A stretch of DNA of 64,000 nt from DASREM01 sp035652095 (lineage in GTDB: Bacteria; Acidobacteriota; Terriglobia; Terriglobales; Acidobacteriaceae): NCBI GenBank assembly GCA_035652095.1, contig DASREM010000006.1, positions 42,567-106,566 on the forward strand. Reading direction: 5' to 3'. The notes beneath the pieces are model-generated. The model saw only the letters and a list, made by a program, of their open reading frames with translations. It ran no database searches and had not been told where the DNA came from. The translations under genes and the position numbers were made by a program. The first letter of the stretch is position 1, and every line of letters begins with the position of its first letter. This document shows, one piece after another, positions 43,999 through 53,545 of the stretch.

Positions 43999-45483
43999 TT
44001 ACCGTCCGCTGGCCGGCTGATTCGAGGGCGGCGGACCATTTAACTTGACTGAAGGCAGGTTCGAAATATTCCAGCCGCCTCCCAGCGCTTGAATCAATTG
44101 CACGCTCGCGGTCAACCTTCGCCGCAAAATGTCAATCGCCGCGCGCTCGTTGGTCAGCGCCGTGTTCTGCGCGGTAATCACTTCCAGATAAGTAACGACC
44201 CCGCCTTTGTAGCGATTGTTGGATAAATCAAGCGAATGCTCGGCTGCAGCCACAGCTGCGTCTTGTGTCTGCGCCTCAGACTCAAGAATCCTCAGCGCTG
44301 AAAGATTGTCTTCAACCTCTTTGAAGGACACCAGAATTGTTTGCCGGTAATTCGCCACACTCTGGTTATAGGCCGCCGTTGCCTGCTCGGAAATCGCGCG
44401 CCGGCGTCCGACGTCAAACGCGGTGACCAGGGCCGAAACTCCTGCGCTGGCAAAGCCGGAGGGTCCCGCAAGCCAGTTCGTAATTGTGCTGCTCTCAAAT
44501 CCGCCGGAACCGGAAAGCACGATGGAGGGAAAATAGTTAGCGCGCGCGATTCCAATCTGCGCGTTGGCAGCCACCATTCGCCGTTCGGCCGCCGCAATGT
44601 CAGGACGCCGCTCCAGCAAATCCGAAGGCAGCCCCGGCGGGATTACAGGTGGCGGTACGCTCCAGGGAGCGTGCGGCAGCGAAAAACTCGACGCCGGCTC
44701 GCCCACCAGTACCGCGATCGCATGCTCAAATTGCGCACGCGCCACTTGCACATCAATCGCCTGCGCCCGCGTGGTTTCCAACTCCGTTTTGGCCTGCGCG
44801 ACGTCCACTCCGGATGCCACTCCCCCCTGGTAGCGGTTTTGAGTCAGTTCCAGCGCTCGCTCGAACGCAACCACACTGTCTTTTAGCAATTGCTCCTCGG
44901 CATCGAAGGTTCGCAGCTGAAAGTAATCCACGGCCAGGTCTGCATGAAGCGCCAGGCTCAGGTTTTCCAAATCTCCGGCGCTGGCCTGGGCATTCGCTTG
45001 CGCGGATTCAACCGTGCGCCGAACACGGCCAAAGAAGTCCGGCTCCCACGAAGCCCCCATCGACAAGCTCAGATCGTTGTAGTTGGTTTTGGAGAACGCA
45101 CTCGCCACGGCGCGGTTCTGAGACACGCGGCTGTACATATCCGACGTGCCGGCAGTCACGGTTGGATAATAGTCAGCGCGATGCAGCCGAATCAGCGACC
45201 GTGCCTGTTCAAATTGCGCAAGAGACGCCTTCAGGCTCTGGTTGGAAACGCTGACTTTCTCTTCCAACGCGTTGAGTTGGGGGTCCTGGAAAATCTCCCA
45301 CCATTTTCCTCGCGCAATCTGGTCGCTCGGCTGGGCCGATTTCCAGTTCTCAGGCGCCTCTTTATAGCTTTGCGGAACCGTGGCCGGAGGCTTGGAATAT
45401 CTCGGTCCTAGCGCGCAACCACTCAACAGCGCCCCCATTCCGAACAGTAAACCGGCGGCAGCCATGCGCCAGCAACGAATCAC
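43999..45483 (-). CDS. RND efflux outer-membrane lipoprotein (NodT/OprM-type)
   Basis: 494-aa TolC-family protein. A signal peptide with lipobox LSGC (Cys at about residue 23) is followed by two copies of the OEP coiled-coil/beta unit (for example SLKASLAQFEQARSLIRLHR and AAAEHSLDLSNNRYKGGVVT). It forms the trimeric exit duct of the pump encoded upstream. Its ATG overlaps the adaptor gene stop by 4 nt. Confidence 0.93.
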   Translation of the reverse strand: MIRCWRMAAAGLLFGMGALLSGCALGPRYSKPPATVPQSYKEAPENWKSAQPSDQIARGKWWEIFQDPQLNALEEKVSVSNQSLKASLAQFEQARSLIRLHRADYYPTVTAGTSDMYSRVSQNRAVASAFSKTNYNDLSLSMGASWEPDFFGRVRRTVESAQANAQASAGDLENLSLALHADLAVDYFQLRTFDAEEQLLKDSVVAFERALELTQNRYQGGVASGVDVAQAKTELETTRAQAIDVQVARAQFEHAIAVLVGEPASSFSLPHAPWSVPPPVIPPGLPSDLLERRPDIAAAERRMVAANAQIGIARANYFPSIVLSGSGGFESSTITNWLAGPSGFASAGVSALVTAFDVGRRRAISEQATAAYNQSVANYRQTILVSFKEVEDNLSALRILESEAQTQDAAVAAAEHSLDLSNNRYKGGVVTYLEVITAQNTALTNERAAIDILRRRLTASVQLIQALGGGWNISNLPSVKLNGPPPSNQPASGR

Positions 45484-46715
45484 TGCGCTCCCCCGGTCTT
45501 CGAATTCGGAGTCACCACTCTGACTTGTTGCCCCGACACGATCGAATCGGGAGGATTCACGACGATTTGTTCGTTCCCCGTCAGCCCAGAAACTATTTCG
45601 ACTTCCGAGCCATAATCGTGCCCGATCGTGACCGGCAATAGCTCCGCTTGCTTGGCGTTATTTTGGCCTTGCGTGACCGCGGCTACCCGAAGGCCCTCCG
45701 CCCGGAACAACAGAGTATTTACGGGAACTATGTAAGAGGAAGCTATGCCCGGGATTTTCAGGTGCAGTTCGGCATACGCTCCGCTCAGCAATGTTCCCGT
45801 GGGATTGTCGACCGAAAACTCCACTAACAGCGTTCTGGATGCGGGGTCGATCGATTCCGCCGTGCGCACCAGTTTGCCCTGGAAGCGCTTTCCCGGAAAT
45901 TCGGGGAACGTCAACTCTCCCATCAAGCCAGGCTTGGCGCCTTGTGAGTACGCTTGGGGCACATTCACGTACACGCGAAGTTTCTCCGGCTGCGCGATCT
46001 GGAACAGCCCTGCCTGCGCGCTGGTTCCGGAACTGATCAGGGCGCCGATATCCGTGTTGCGTGCGGTGATGACCCCGCTAAATGGCGCATAGATCTTCTC
46101 GAATGACTGCAACTGCTGCAGTTGGCGCACATTTGCCTGTTGTGCCTGTACGATGGCTTTATTGGCGTTGTACTGACCGATTGCGTTGTCCGTGTCCTGC
46201 TTGGCAACCGAATCGGTCTTCAGCAGATCCTGGTAGCGGGTTGCGGTAATCTCGGATAACTTGAGGTTCGCCTCAGCGGTAGCCAGGTTGGCGCGCGCCT
46301 GCTGTAACTGCTGGTCCACCTCCGGAGTTTCAATCTCCGCCAGCAACTGCCCTTGCCGCACCCGCGCGCCGATATCGACATACCAACGTTTAAGATACCC
46401 GTTCGTGCGCGCGTAAATCGGCGCACTGATATAAGGTTGCACATTGGCCGGCAACACCAGTTCCTGGGATGGCGCTGCTTTTTTCGGCTGTACTACGACC
46501 ACGTTGGCGACCGCGAGGTCCTGGGTTTCGCGTTTCAAGGTCTCGCGCGCCTTGACTCGTGGCAGTACTCCCGAAATAAAGACGATCGCCGCCACGACAA
46601 CCACAATGACTGCGATCAGCCAATGACGCTTCGGCCGATCTGGCGGAGTCGGACTCATTCGTCCCAGATCATCCGCCCTTAATGGACGGGCGACGCTTTC
46701 TTCTTCTACGCGCAT
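45480..46715 (-). CDS. RND efflux periplasmic adaptor (membrane fusion protein)
   Basis: 411 aa from ATG 46715 (GGAG 7 nt upstream). One N-terminal membrane helix (WLIAVIVVVVAAIVFISGVL) is followed by the barrel-sandwich and hairpin domains: YISAPIYARTNGYLKRWYVD, VRQGQLLAEIETPEVDQQLQ, and IYAPFSGVITARNTDIGALI. It links the inner-membrane pump to the outer-membrane duct. It lies 42 nt after the pump gene in the same operon. Confidence 0.93.
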   Translation of the reverse strand: MRVEEESVARPLRADDLGRMSPTPPDRPKRHWLIAVIVVVVAAIVFISGVLPRVKARETLKRETQDLAVANVVVVQPKKAAPSQELVLPANVQPYISAPIYARTNGYLKRWYVDIGARVRQGQLLAEIETPEVDQQLQQARANLATAEANLKLSEITATRYQDLLKTDSVAKQDTDNAIGQYNANKAIVQAQQANVRQLQQLQSFEKIYAPFSGVITARNTDIGALISSGTSAQAGLFQIAQPEKLRVYVNVPQAYSQGAKPGLMGELTFPEFPGKRFQGKLVRTAESIDPASRTLLVEFSVDNPTGTLLSGAYAELHLKIPGIASSYIVPVNTLLFRAEGLRVAAVTQGQNNAKQAELLPVTIGHDYGSEVEIVSGLTGNEQIVVNPPDSIVSGQQVRVVTPNSKTGGAQ

Positions 46716-46757
46716 GATGGCTCCAAAGCCCAATGAAAACTGAGATGATGATTATCT

Positions 46758-49700
46758 TTAAGCCGATTCAACTTTCCCCCGCTTCTCACGAATCCCGTGT
46801 AACACGCTGAAGAATACTGGCACGAAGAACAAGGTGGCGATCGTCGCCAGCAGCAGTCCCCCGATCACGGCGCGGCCGAGAGGCGCATTCTGCTCGGCTC
46901 CTTCTCCCAGTCCCAATGCCATAGGCACCATGCCAATGATCATTGCCAGGGCCGTCATCAGCACCGGGCGAAAACGCGTGAATCCCGCTTGCAGAGCCGC
47001 TGCAACCGCATCCTTCCCCTCTTCCATTTGTTCCTTGGCGAAGCTCACGACCAGAATGCTGTTGGCCGTTGCCACCCCCATGCACATGATAGATCCGGTC
47101 AAAGCGGGAACACTGATCGTGGTGTGCGTGACAAACAGGAACCACACGATACCTGCCAGCGCTGCCGGGAGCGCCGAGATGATGATGAAGGGATCGAGCC
47201 AGGACTGGAAATTCACGACGATCAGCAGGTACACCAGCAGGATCGAAAACGCCAATCCTCCCAGCAATCCCTCGTAAGAGGAGCGCATGGTCAGAATCTG
47301 TCCTCGAATGACCACCTGCGAACCACGAGGCAACTCGCCTCTCATGCTGTCCACCAGTCGGTCAATTTCCTTTGCAACCCCGCCCAAGTCTCGATCCTGA
47401 ACCGAGCCGTAGATGTCGAGCACGGGCTGAATGTCGTAATGTGAAACCACCGCCATGCCGGCGCCGCGATTGATTGTCGCTACATCGCCCAGGATTTCCG
47501 ACCTGGGAGCGTTCGGGCTGCTGAGCGGAACATTTTCCAGGTCCTGCATCGTGTTGAGCCGGTATTGCGGAGTCTGCGTTGCGATCGAGTAGCTCACGCC
47601 ATTCTTGGGATTCAACCAGTAAGTCGGCGAAGTTTGAAAGCTGCCACTGAGAGAGATCAGCAAATTCGTGGCAACTTCTCGCTGCGTAAACCCAACTTGC
47701 TGCGCCTTGGTGCGATCAACATTAATGTGCAGGTAGGGCTGGTCAAAAGGCTGCTGGACGCGCAGGTCCACCAGGCCGGGAATCGTTCTCATGCGCTGCA
47801 GCAGTTTGTCGGTGAACTGCCGATTCTGCTCGATGTTGTACCCGACCACCTGGATGTCAACCGGCGCCGGCAGCCCAAAATTCAGAATCTGGCTCACAAT
47901 GTCGGCAGGCAAAAACGCGAAACTGACGCCGGGAAATTCTCGCGTGAGCCGCATTCGCAGATCATGTTCGTACTGCGCCGTTGGATGATGCTTTTCCGAC
48001 AAGCTGATGAGGATGTCTGCATCCGAAGATCCTACCGGCGCCGAGGTGCTGTAGGAAAGATTGATGCTGCTGTAAGGCAATCCAATGTTGTCAATGATGC
48101 TTGAGATCTCGTCCGGCGGGATCTCCTCGCGAATGGAATGCTCCACCAGTTCGCTAAGCCGCGCCGTTTCCTCGATCCGTGTGCCTGCCCGCGCCCGCAA
48201 GTGCAGCTTTATCTGGCCGCTATCAACTTTGGGAAAGAAATCCTGTCCTAGCCAGGGAATAATCAAGGCCAACGACCCGAGGCAGGCTACAAAAAAGATC
48301 GTTAAAAATGTGCGCCGGTGGTTCAGGCAGCTTTCGAGCAGCGCATGATAACGCTGACGGAAGTGCTCGAATCCTTCCTCGAACCGAACCTGCATTCTGA
48401 CCAGCGGATTGCGGCTCCCTCTAGCAAGCTGCCCCGTCTCCGCTTCGTGTCCCCGTAACAGATACTTGGCCATGGTTGGAACCAGAGTCCGCGAAAGCAG
48501 GTACGAAGCGAGCATTGCGAAGACAACCGCCTCCGCCAGGGGCACGAACAGGTATCGTGCCACGCCGGTCAGGAAGAACATCGGAACAAACACAATGCAA
48601 ATCGCCAGTGTCGAAACGAATGCCGGCACCGCAATCTGCTGCGCGCCATCCAGAATTGCCTGCTGCACTTCCTTTCCCTGCGCGAGGTTTCGATTGATGT
48701 TCTCGATCTCGACCGTGGCATCGTCCACCAGAATTCCGACCGCCAACGCCAGGCCGCCCAGGGTCATGATGTTGATGGTCTCGCCTAACGCGCTCATCAC
48801 GATGATCGAGGTCAGGATCGACAGCGGGATCGATACCGCGATGATGACCGTGCTGCGCCAGTTTCCCAGGAAAATCAGGATCATCAGCCCGGTAAGGCAG
48901 GCCGCGATGATCGCTTCCTTCAGCACTCCATTAATGGACGCCCGAACGAACACCGACTGGTCCGCCAGCAGCTTGATGTCCAGCTCGGGTGGAACCGTGT
49001 TCTTGATCTGCGGCAGCAGGCTCTTGATTCCCGTAATAATGTCGAGCGTAGACGCGTTTCCATTCTTGAGCACAGTAAGTAACGAGGCGCGACGTCCGTC
49101 CACGTGCACGATGTTCGTCTGCGGCGGAAACCCGTCTCGGACATACGCCACGTCGCGGATGTAAATCGTATTGGTGCCCGAAGTCCGGATTGGCAGGTCA
49201 TTCAGCTCCTGCACAGTTTGCGGGCTGCCGTTCAGATCCACGTTGTATTCGAACTCGCCGATCTTCGAAGTGCCTGCGGGGAGAATCAGGTTTTGCGCGC
49301 TGATGGCATTTACCACGTCCATCGGCGACAGTCCCTTGGACTGCAGCTCCTGGGTGTTCAAATCAACCTGCACCTGCCGCTGCTTGCCTCCATAAGGCCA
49401 GGGAATCGCGCAGCCCGGAATCGTGACCAGCCGGGTACGGATGAAATTGACTCCGTAATCGAATAGTTGCTGCTCTGACAATTTCTGCCCCGAAAGCGCG
49501 AGCTGTAGAATCGGCACGCTCGAAGCGCTGTAGGTAATCACCAGCGGAGGGGTGGTTCCCTGGGGCAGCTGCCGCAGTTGTGTCTGCGAAATCGCTGTAA
49601 TCTGTGCAATCGCCTTTTCGATGTTTGCGTTCGGCTGAAAAAATACTTTCACTACCGCGATGCCGTTCAGCGACTGCGACTCGCTGTGCTGGATATCGTC

Positions 49701-49925
49701 CACCGTCGTCGTCAGAGAACGTTCCGTGAGCGAGACAATGCGATCGCTCATCTCCTGCGGGTTGAGACCGGTGTAATTCCACAAAATGCTGACGACCGGG
49801 ATGTTGATGTTGGGGAAAATGTCCGTAGGCGTACGGAATATGACAATGGGTCCCAAAATCACCAAAAGGAGCGCCAGGACCACAAACGTATAAGGACGAC
49901 GTAACGCAAGCGCAACAATCCACAT
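46758..49925 (-). CDS. RND efflux pump, HAE1 family
   Basis: 1055-aa inner-membrane transporter with the standard 12-helix plan and two large periplasmic loops. The N-terminus (MWIVALALRRPYTFVVLALL) and the helix-4 acidic residues of GGLALAVGILVDDATVEIEN match proton-driven hydrophobe/amphiphile pumps. The C-terminal ALAMIIGMVPMALGLGEGAE is also typical. Substrates cannot be told from sequence. A sigma-54-type promoter lies about 140 nt upstream, and the sigma-54 activator gene is immediately upstream on the same strand. Confidence 0.94.
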   Translation of the reverse strand: MWIVALALRRPYTFVVLALLLVILGPIVIFRTPTDIFPNINIPVVSILWNYTGLNPQEMSDRIVSLTERSLTTTVDDIQHSESQSLNGIAVVKVFFQPNANIEKAIAQITAISQTQLRQLPQGTTPPLVITYSASSVPILQLALSGQKLSEQQLFDYGVNFIRTRLVTIPGCAIPWPYGGKQRQVQVDLNTQELQSKGLSPMDVVNAISAQNLILPAGTSKIGEFEYNVDLNGSPQTVQELNDLPIRTSGTNTIYIRDVAYVRDGFPPQTNIVHVDGRRASLLTVLKNGNASTLDIITGIKSLLPQIKNTVPPELDIKLLADQSVFVRASINGVLKEAIIAACLTGLMILIFLGNWRSTVIIAVSIPLSILTSIIVMSALGETINIMTLGGLALAVGILVDDATVEIENINRNLAQGKEVQQAILDGAQQIAVPAFVSTLAICIVFVPMFFLTGVARYLFVPLAEAVVFAMLASYLLSRTLVPTMAKYLLRGHEAETGQLARGSRNPLVRMQVRFEEGFEHFRQRYHALLESCLNHRRTFLTIFFVACLGSLALIIPWLGQDFFPKVDSGQIKLHLRARAGTRIEETARLSELVEHSIREEIPPDEISSIIDNIGLPYSSINLSYSTSAPVGSSDADILISLSEKHHPTAQYEHDLRMRLTREFPGVSFAFLPADIVSQILNFGLPAPVDIQVVGYNIEQNRQFTDKLLQRMRTIPGLVDLRVQQPFDQPYLHINVDRTKAQQVGFTQREVATNLLISLSGSFQTSPTYWLNPKNGVSYSIATQTPQYRLNTMQDLENVPLSSPNAPRSEILGDVATINRGAGMAVVSHYDIQPVLDIYGSVQDRDLGGVAKEIDRLVDSMRGELPRGSQVVIRGQILTMRSSYEGLLGGLAFSILLVYLLIVVNFQSWLDPFIIISALPAALAGIVWFLFVTHTTISVPALTGSIMCMGVATANSILVVSFAKEQMEEGKDAVAAALQAGFTRFRPVLMTALAMIIGMVPMALGLGEGAEQNAPLGRAVIGGLLLATIATLFFVPVFFSVLHGIREKRGKVESA

Positions 49926-50062
49926 GAGAATTCCTTACAAATTCACCCCATCCGTGACCGCAGAACTGCCGTGAAGCGTCCCGGAATAGCCATCCTCAGC
50001 TGGCCAAGTCAGCAACCGCTCAAGAAAACTGGCCGAGCGAGCTTCCAACCTGGCGTTATCAA

Positions 50063-50078
50063 TGCACGACGCGCACCA
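50063..50078 (-). promoter_or_regulatory. Sigma-54 (-24/-12) promoter of the RND operon
   Basis: On the minus strand TGGTGCGCGTCGTGCA matches TGGCACG-N4-TTGCA with invariant GG and GC exactly 12 nt apart. The predicted start site is near 50052, giving a leader of about 125 nt to the pump ATG at 49925. The adjacent upstream gene encodes a sigma-54 activator. Confidence 0.6.
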
Positions 50079-50196
50079 CTCGGAAGATGCATCGATCACG
50101 TATCTAACCCTTTATTATCAAATACTTATTAGGTTTGCCCCGCAACTCAATCGAACCAGGCTGCGCCAAGTGTCGACGGATAGACACGGACTCGAC

Positions 50197-52278
50197 TCAG
50201 CCAGCCTGCCGTTCAATTCCCAGGCGACGCATTCGATAAATCAACGTGGTTCGGGGAAGTCCCAACCGCGCTGCCGCCCCGCCCGGTCCTCCCAAGACCC
50301 AATCCGACTCGCGCAACGTTTCCAGAACATGCTCGCGCTCTACATCTTTCAAGGTTTTGCCCTGCGACCTCGATGGGGTGGTTTGTGCAACGGCTGTCAA
50401 CTCCGAGAGCAAAGGATCCAGTGTCGTTCCGGTGGACAAGATGACGGCGCGCTCAACGAAGTTCTGCAGTTCCCGGATGTTGCCGGGCCAGGAATATTCC
50501 TGCAAGGCCTTCATCACTTTGGCGGGAATCGAGGTGATCTTCTTATTCAGAGTTTGGGCGTACTTGGAAACGAAGTACCGCACCAGCAGCGGAATGTCCT
50601 CCGCGCGCTCGCGTAGCGGCGGGATCTTGATCGGAAAAACGTTCAGGCGATAGTACAAGTCGGCACGGAACTCCCGCTCTTCTACCATCTTCGGCAAGTC
50701 GCGATTGGTAGCCGCAATCAGCCGTACGTCGCTGCGGATCGACCGCGTGCCGCCCAGCCGTTCAAACTCTTTTTCCTGCAGCACTCGTAACAACTTCGGC
50801 TGCAATTCGAGCGGAATGTCTCCTATCTCGTCGAGAAACAATGTCCCGGTGTTCGCGATTTCGAATCTCCCGATTTTCTTCGCGATGGCGCCGGTAAAAG
50901 CTCCTTTCTCATGCCCGAACAATTCACTTTCCAGCAGACCCAGCGGGATCGCCGCACAATTGAGTTTCACAAACGGGTGGTCCTTGCGCCCACTCAGATT
51001 GTGAATGGCACGGGCCACCAGTTCCTTCCCCGTTCCGGTTTCGCCATACACGAAGACGCTGGTATCCGTAGGGGCTACCGTTTCCACCTGACGCAGGACC
51101 TTGGTTAAGCCGGGACTCTCGCCGAGAATCTCTTCGAAATAGCGGTCACTGCGGATTTCGTTTCGCAGGTAGGTTCGTTCCTCTGCCAGCCGTTCTCGCG
51201 ACTCGCTGATTTCCAGAAACTCGAGCGCATTCTCCAGCGCGATTGCCACCTGTGTCGCGACTTGGCTCAGGAATTCCACGTCCTGCCCGCTGAATCGGTC
51301 GCGACGGCGATCCAGCAGATGCAGAACTCCGAGCGCCCGTTCATGCCGAACCAAGGGGAGGAAGCATCCGGACTGAAAACCTTCTCCCGCATTGATTTCC
51401 AGGGCCAAAGGATCCAGCACCGTGGGCGCGCTTCCAAACGTGACCGGCCGCCTCTGCTGAAACGCGCTGCCCGGGCTCGAACCCGACATGGGAATTACCA
51501 TCTCTTCCTTCATGAATCCCTTCGAAGAAGGAAAATCAAGGCCGAAGATTGTCAGCGCTCTATTTTCGCGATCCGGCAAAGACAGGCACGCCGCATCGCA
51601 CTGCATCGCAGCCCGGACGCTGGTCGGGATCGCGCGGAACAGTTCCGACAATGCCAGGTTCGATACCACTGCATTGTTCACGTCGAGCAGAAGCTTGAGC
51701 CGGTCACGTTCTCGGATCAGTTCCTGCTGGGCTGTTTGTGCGTCCTGATAATTCAGGGCGTTTTCGACCGCCACGGCCACTTGGGCAGCTACGAACCGGG
51801 CCACCCCCAAATCGTCCAGGCGGTAGGAATTGGGCTCGTCATTACCCAGATTGAAGGCGCCCAACCGCCGCCGGGGAGTGGTTAGCGGCAAAGTGCAGAA
51901 AGACCGGACGTGGTGCTCAGTCAGCAACTTCATCACCCGCGGAGAGCGGGTTTCGGTCAGCACGTCTTCAACAATCAAGGGCTCCTGTGTCTGCCAAACC
52001 CAGGCTGAGGGGGACTCGTCCATACTGAACTCCATCCCCGGTTGCAGACTGCCCGGCCTGTCCAGGTCAAACGTGTGCAAACGCATCACGTTTCTGCCCG
52101 GGTCGTGCAGGAGCAGGCTCAAATAAGTGAATTTCAGGACTGCATGCAGCCGTTTTCCCAGGTCCTGAAACAACTCTTCGAGGCTGCGATGGGCGGCAAT
52201 CGCCTTCGACACTTCGAGCAACCGCTTATAACGAACGCTCTGGTCTTCAGCAACGATGGGAGTGGAAGTCGTATTCAT
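50197..52278 (-). CDS. Sigma-54-dependent activator with two GAF domains
   Basis: About 693 aa from the ATG at 52278; a GTG at 52302 in frame is an alternative. Two GAF sensor domains occupy roughly residues 20-170 and 190-350. The AAA+ domain has Walker A GETGTGKELVARAIH, the sigma-54-contact loop GAFTGA in FGHEKGAFTGAIAK, and LFLDEIGDIPLELQPKLLRV. A Fis-type HTH ends the protein (AAARLGLPRTTLIYRMRRLG). This is FhlA/NorR-like architecture without a receiver, so it is switched by small ligands or redox rather than by a kinase. The two candidate sigma-54 promoters on either side make the RND operon and the aldo/keto reductase its likely targets. Confidence 0.93.
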   Translation of the reverse strand: MNTTSTPIVAEDQSVRYKRLLEVSKAIAAHRSLEELFQDLGKRLHAVLKFTYLSLLLHDPGRNVMRLHTFDLDRPGSLQPGMEFSMDESPSAWVWQTQEPLIVEDVLTETRSPRVMKLLTEHHVRSFCTLPLTTPRRRLGAFNLGNDEPNSYRLDDLGVARFVAAQVAVAVENALNYQDAQTAQQELIRERDRLKLLLDVNNAVVSNLALSELFRAIPTSVRAAMQCDAACLSLPDRENRALTIFGLDFPSSKGFMKEEMVIPMSGSSPGSAFQQRRPVTFGSAPTVLDPLALEINAGEGFQSGCFLPLVRHERALGVLHLLDRRRDRFSGQDVEFLSQVATQVAIALENALEFLEISESRERLAEERTYLRNEIRSDRYFEEILGESPGLTKVLRQVETVAPTDTSVFVYGETGTGKELVARAIHNLSGRKDHPFVKLNCAAIPLGLLESELFGHEKGAFTGAIAKKIGRFEIANTGTLFLDEIGDIPLELQPKLLRVLQEKEFERLGGTRSIRSDVRLIAATNRDLPKMVEEREFRADLYYRLNVFPIKIPPLRERAEDIPLLVRYFVSKYAQTLNKKITSIPAKVMKALQEYSWPGNIRELQNFVERAVILSTGTTLDPLLSELTAVAQTTPSRSQGKTLKDVEREHVLETLRESDWVLGGPGGAAARLGLPRTTLIYRMRRLGIERQAG

Positions 52279-52365
52279 AATGGGCCCGAAGACAAGGTTC
52301 ACCTCGGTTTTAGATGTCCGTGGAAAGACTTTAGCGTCGAAATTTAGACGTATCGGAGCACCCTG

Positions 52366-52384
52366 CCGGTATCACCCCTACCGG
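52366..52384. promoter_or_regulatory. Inverted repeat, candidate enhancer site for the sigma-54 activator
   Basis: CCGGTA-N7-TACCGG forms a perfect two-arm repeat in the space between the activator gene and the divergent aldo/keto reductase gene. It sits about 50 nt upstream of the -24 element at 52435, a common distance for activator sites. Binding by this activator is inferred from position only. Confidence 0.4.
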
Positions 52385-52434
52385 GGTTTGCTGCAAGTCG
52401 CTCCAAATTCAGGGTTGGCGGGCCCCTTTCACCC

Positions 52435-52450
52435 TGGCAAACGATTTGCA
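52435..52450 (+). promoter_or_regulatory. Sigma-54 (-24/-12) promoter of the aldo/keto reductase gene
   Basis: TGGCAAACGATTTGCA fits TGGCACG-N4-TTGCA very closely, with GG and GC 12 nt apart. The predicted start near 52460 leaves a leader of about 50 nt before the ATG at 52512, which has GAGGTG just upstream. Confidence 0.7.
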
Positions 52451-52511
52451 CGATCTCATTCAGAAGTTCATATGCAGTCCCTCCAGCAGGTGACCTGCGA
52501 TTTGAGGTGAC

Positions 52512-53471
52512 ATGGAAAAGCGGAGACTTGGAACCAGCAATCTCGAAATCACTCCCATCGGAGTTGGGGCGTGGGCGATGGGTGGCGGAGGATGGCAATG
52601 GAGTTGGGGTCCCCAGGACGATCAGAACTCAATCCATGCCATTCATCGGGCACTCGACGCGGGCGTCAATTGGATCGACACCGCGGCAGTCTACGGCCTC
52701 GGGCACTCCGAACAAGTGGTTGCGCGGGCCCTTGAAGGACGTAGCCAGCGGCCCCTGGTATTCACAAAATGCGAGCGGGTGTGGAACGAGCAGGGCGAGA
52801 TAAGCGGGTCTTTGAAGGCGCACTCGATTCGTCAAGAGTGTGAGGCCAGCCTGCGCCGGCTCAAGGTTGATGTTCTCGACTTGTATCAGGTCCATTGGCC
52901 CGAGCCGGACTCCGACATTGAAGAAGGATGGATAGAACTTGCGAAACTGAAGGAAGAAGGCAAAGTCCGCTATATCGGGGTCTCGAACTTCAGTGTGGCG
53001 CAGATGCAACGAGCTCAAAGGATCGCGCCTATCACCTCTCTTCAGCCCCCTTATTCGATCCTGGCTCGCGGAGTCGAAGACGAGATTCTTCCCTTCGCCC
53101 GCCGGAACAATATCGGAGTAATTGTGTATTCCCCCATGCACTCGGGGCTGCTGACGGGAGCGATGTCTCGCCAGCGCGTCGCTTCTTTCTCTCCGGACGA
53201 TTGGCGCCGTCGCAATCCCGACTTCCAGGAGCCCGCCCTGTCGCGCAATTTGAGATTGGTTGAGCTTATGCGTGAAATCGGCCAGCGTTACGGCCGCAAT
53301 CCCGGCGAAGTGGCGATTGCCTGGACGCTGCATAACCCGGCAGTTACCGCGGCCATCGTCGGGGTTCGCAGCCCCGCGCAAGTGGACGGCATTCTGGGCG
53401 CGGCAAGTTTTCGTTTGAGTGAAGCAGAAGTTCAGGAAATAGAAAGCGCCTTAGCTCAGGAAGTCGCCTGA
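52512..53471 (+). CDS. Aldo/keto reductase
   Basis: 319-aa NADPH-dependent oxidoreductase with a TIM-barrel fold. The catalytic set is present: Asp and Tyr in WIDTAAVYGLGHSEQ, Lys in LVFTKCERVW, and His in YQVHWPEPD. NADPH-contact sequence near the end (IVGVRSPAQVDGILGAA) is typical. Many relatives reduce toxic aldehydes. Likely sigma-54 control together with an efflux pump suggests a chemical stress response (inference). Confidence 0.92.
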   Translation: MEKRRLGTSNLEITPIGVGAWAMGGGGWQWSWGPQDDQNSIHAIHRALDAGVNWIDTAAVYGLGHSEQVVARALEGRSQRPLVFTKCERVWNEQGEISGSLKAHSIRQECEASLRRLKVDVLDLYQVHWPEPDSDIEEGWIELAKLKEEGKVRYIGVSNFSVAQMQRAQRIAPITSLQPPYSILARGVEDEILPFARRNNIGVIVYSPMHSGLLTGAMSRQRVASFSPDDWRRRNPDFQEPALSRNLRLVELMREIGQRYGRNPGEVAIAWTLHNPAVTAAIVGVRSPAQVDGILGAASFRLSEAEVQEIESALAQEVA

Positions 53472-53491
53472 CGCCTGGCGCTGCTGAAACA

Positions 53492-53522
53492 AATGCCTGG
53501 GCTGTTTTCCAGCCCAGGCATT
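53492..53522. terminator. Strong bidirectional terminator hairpin
   Basis: A perfect 13-bp stem (AATGCCTGGGCTG / CAGCCCAGGCATT) with a TTTTC loop lies 20 nt after the reductase stop and 23 nt before the end of the convergent di-haem gene. Confidence 0.85.
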
Positions 53523-53545
53523 ACCTACCAGCATCTCTTAAGAAG

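Noticed and set aside
50170..50187. GTGTC-N8-GACAC inverted repeat just after the sigma-54 activator gene
   Set aside because: Only 5-bp arms, no T-tract, and no similarity to the repeat near the reductase promoter; too weak to call a terminator or enhancer.
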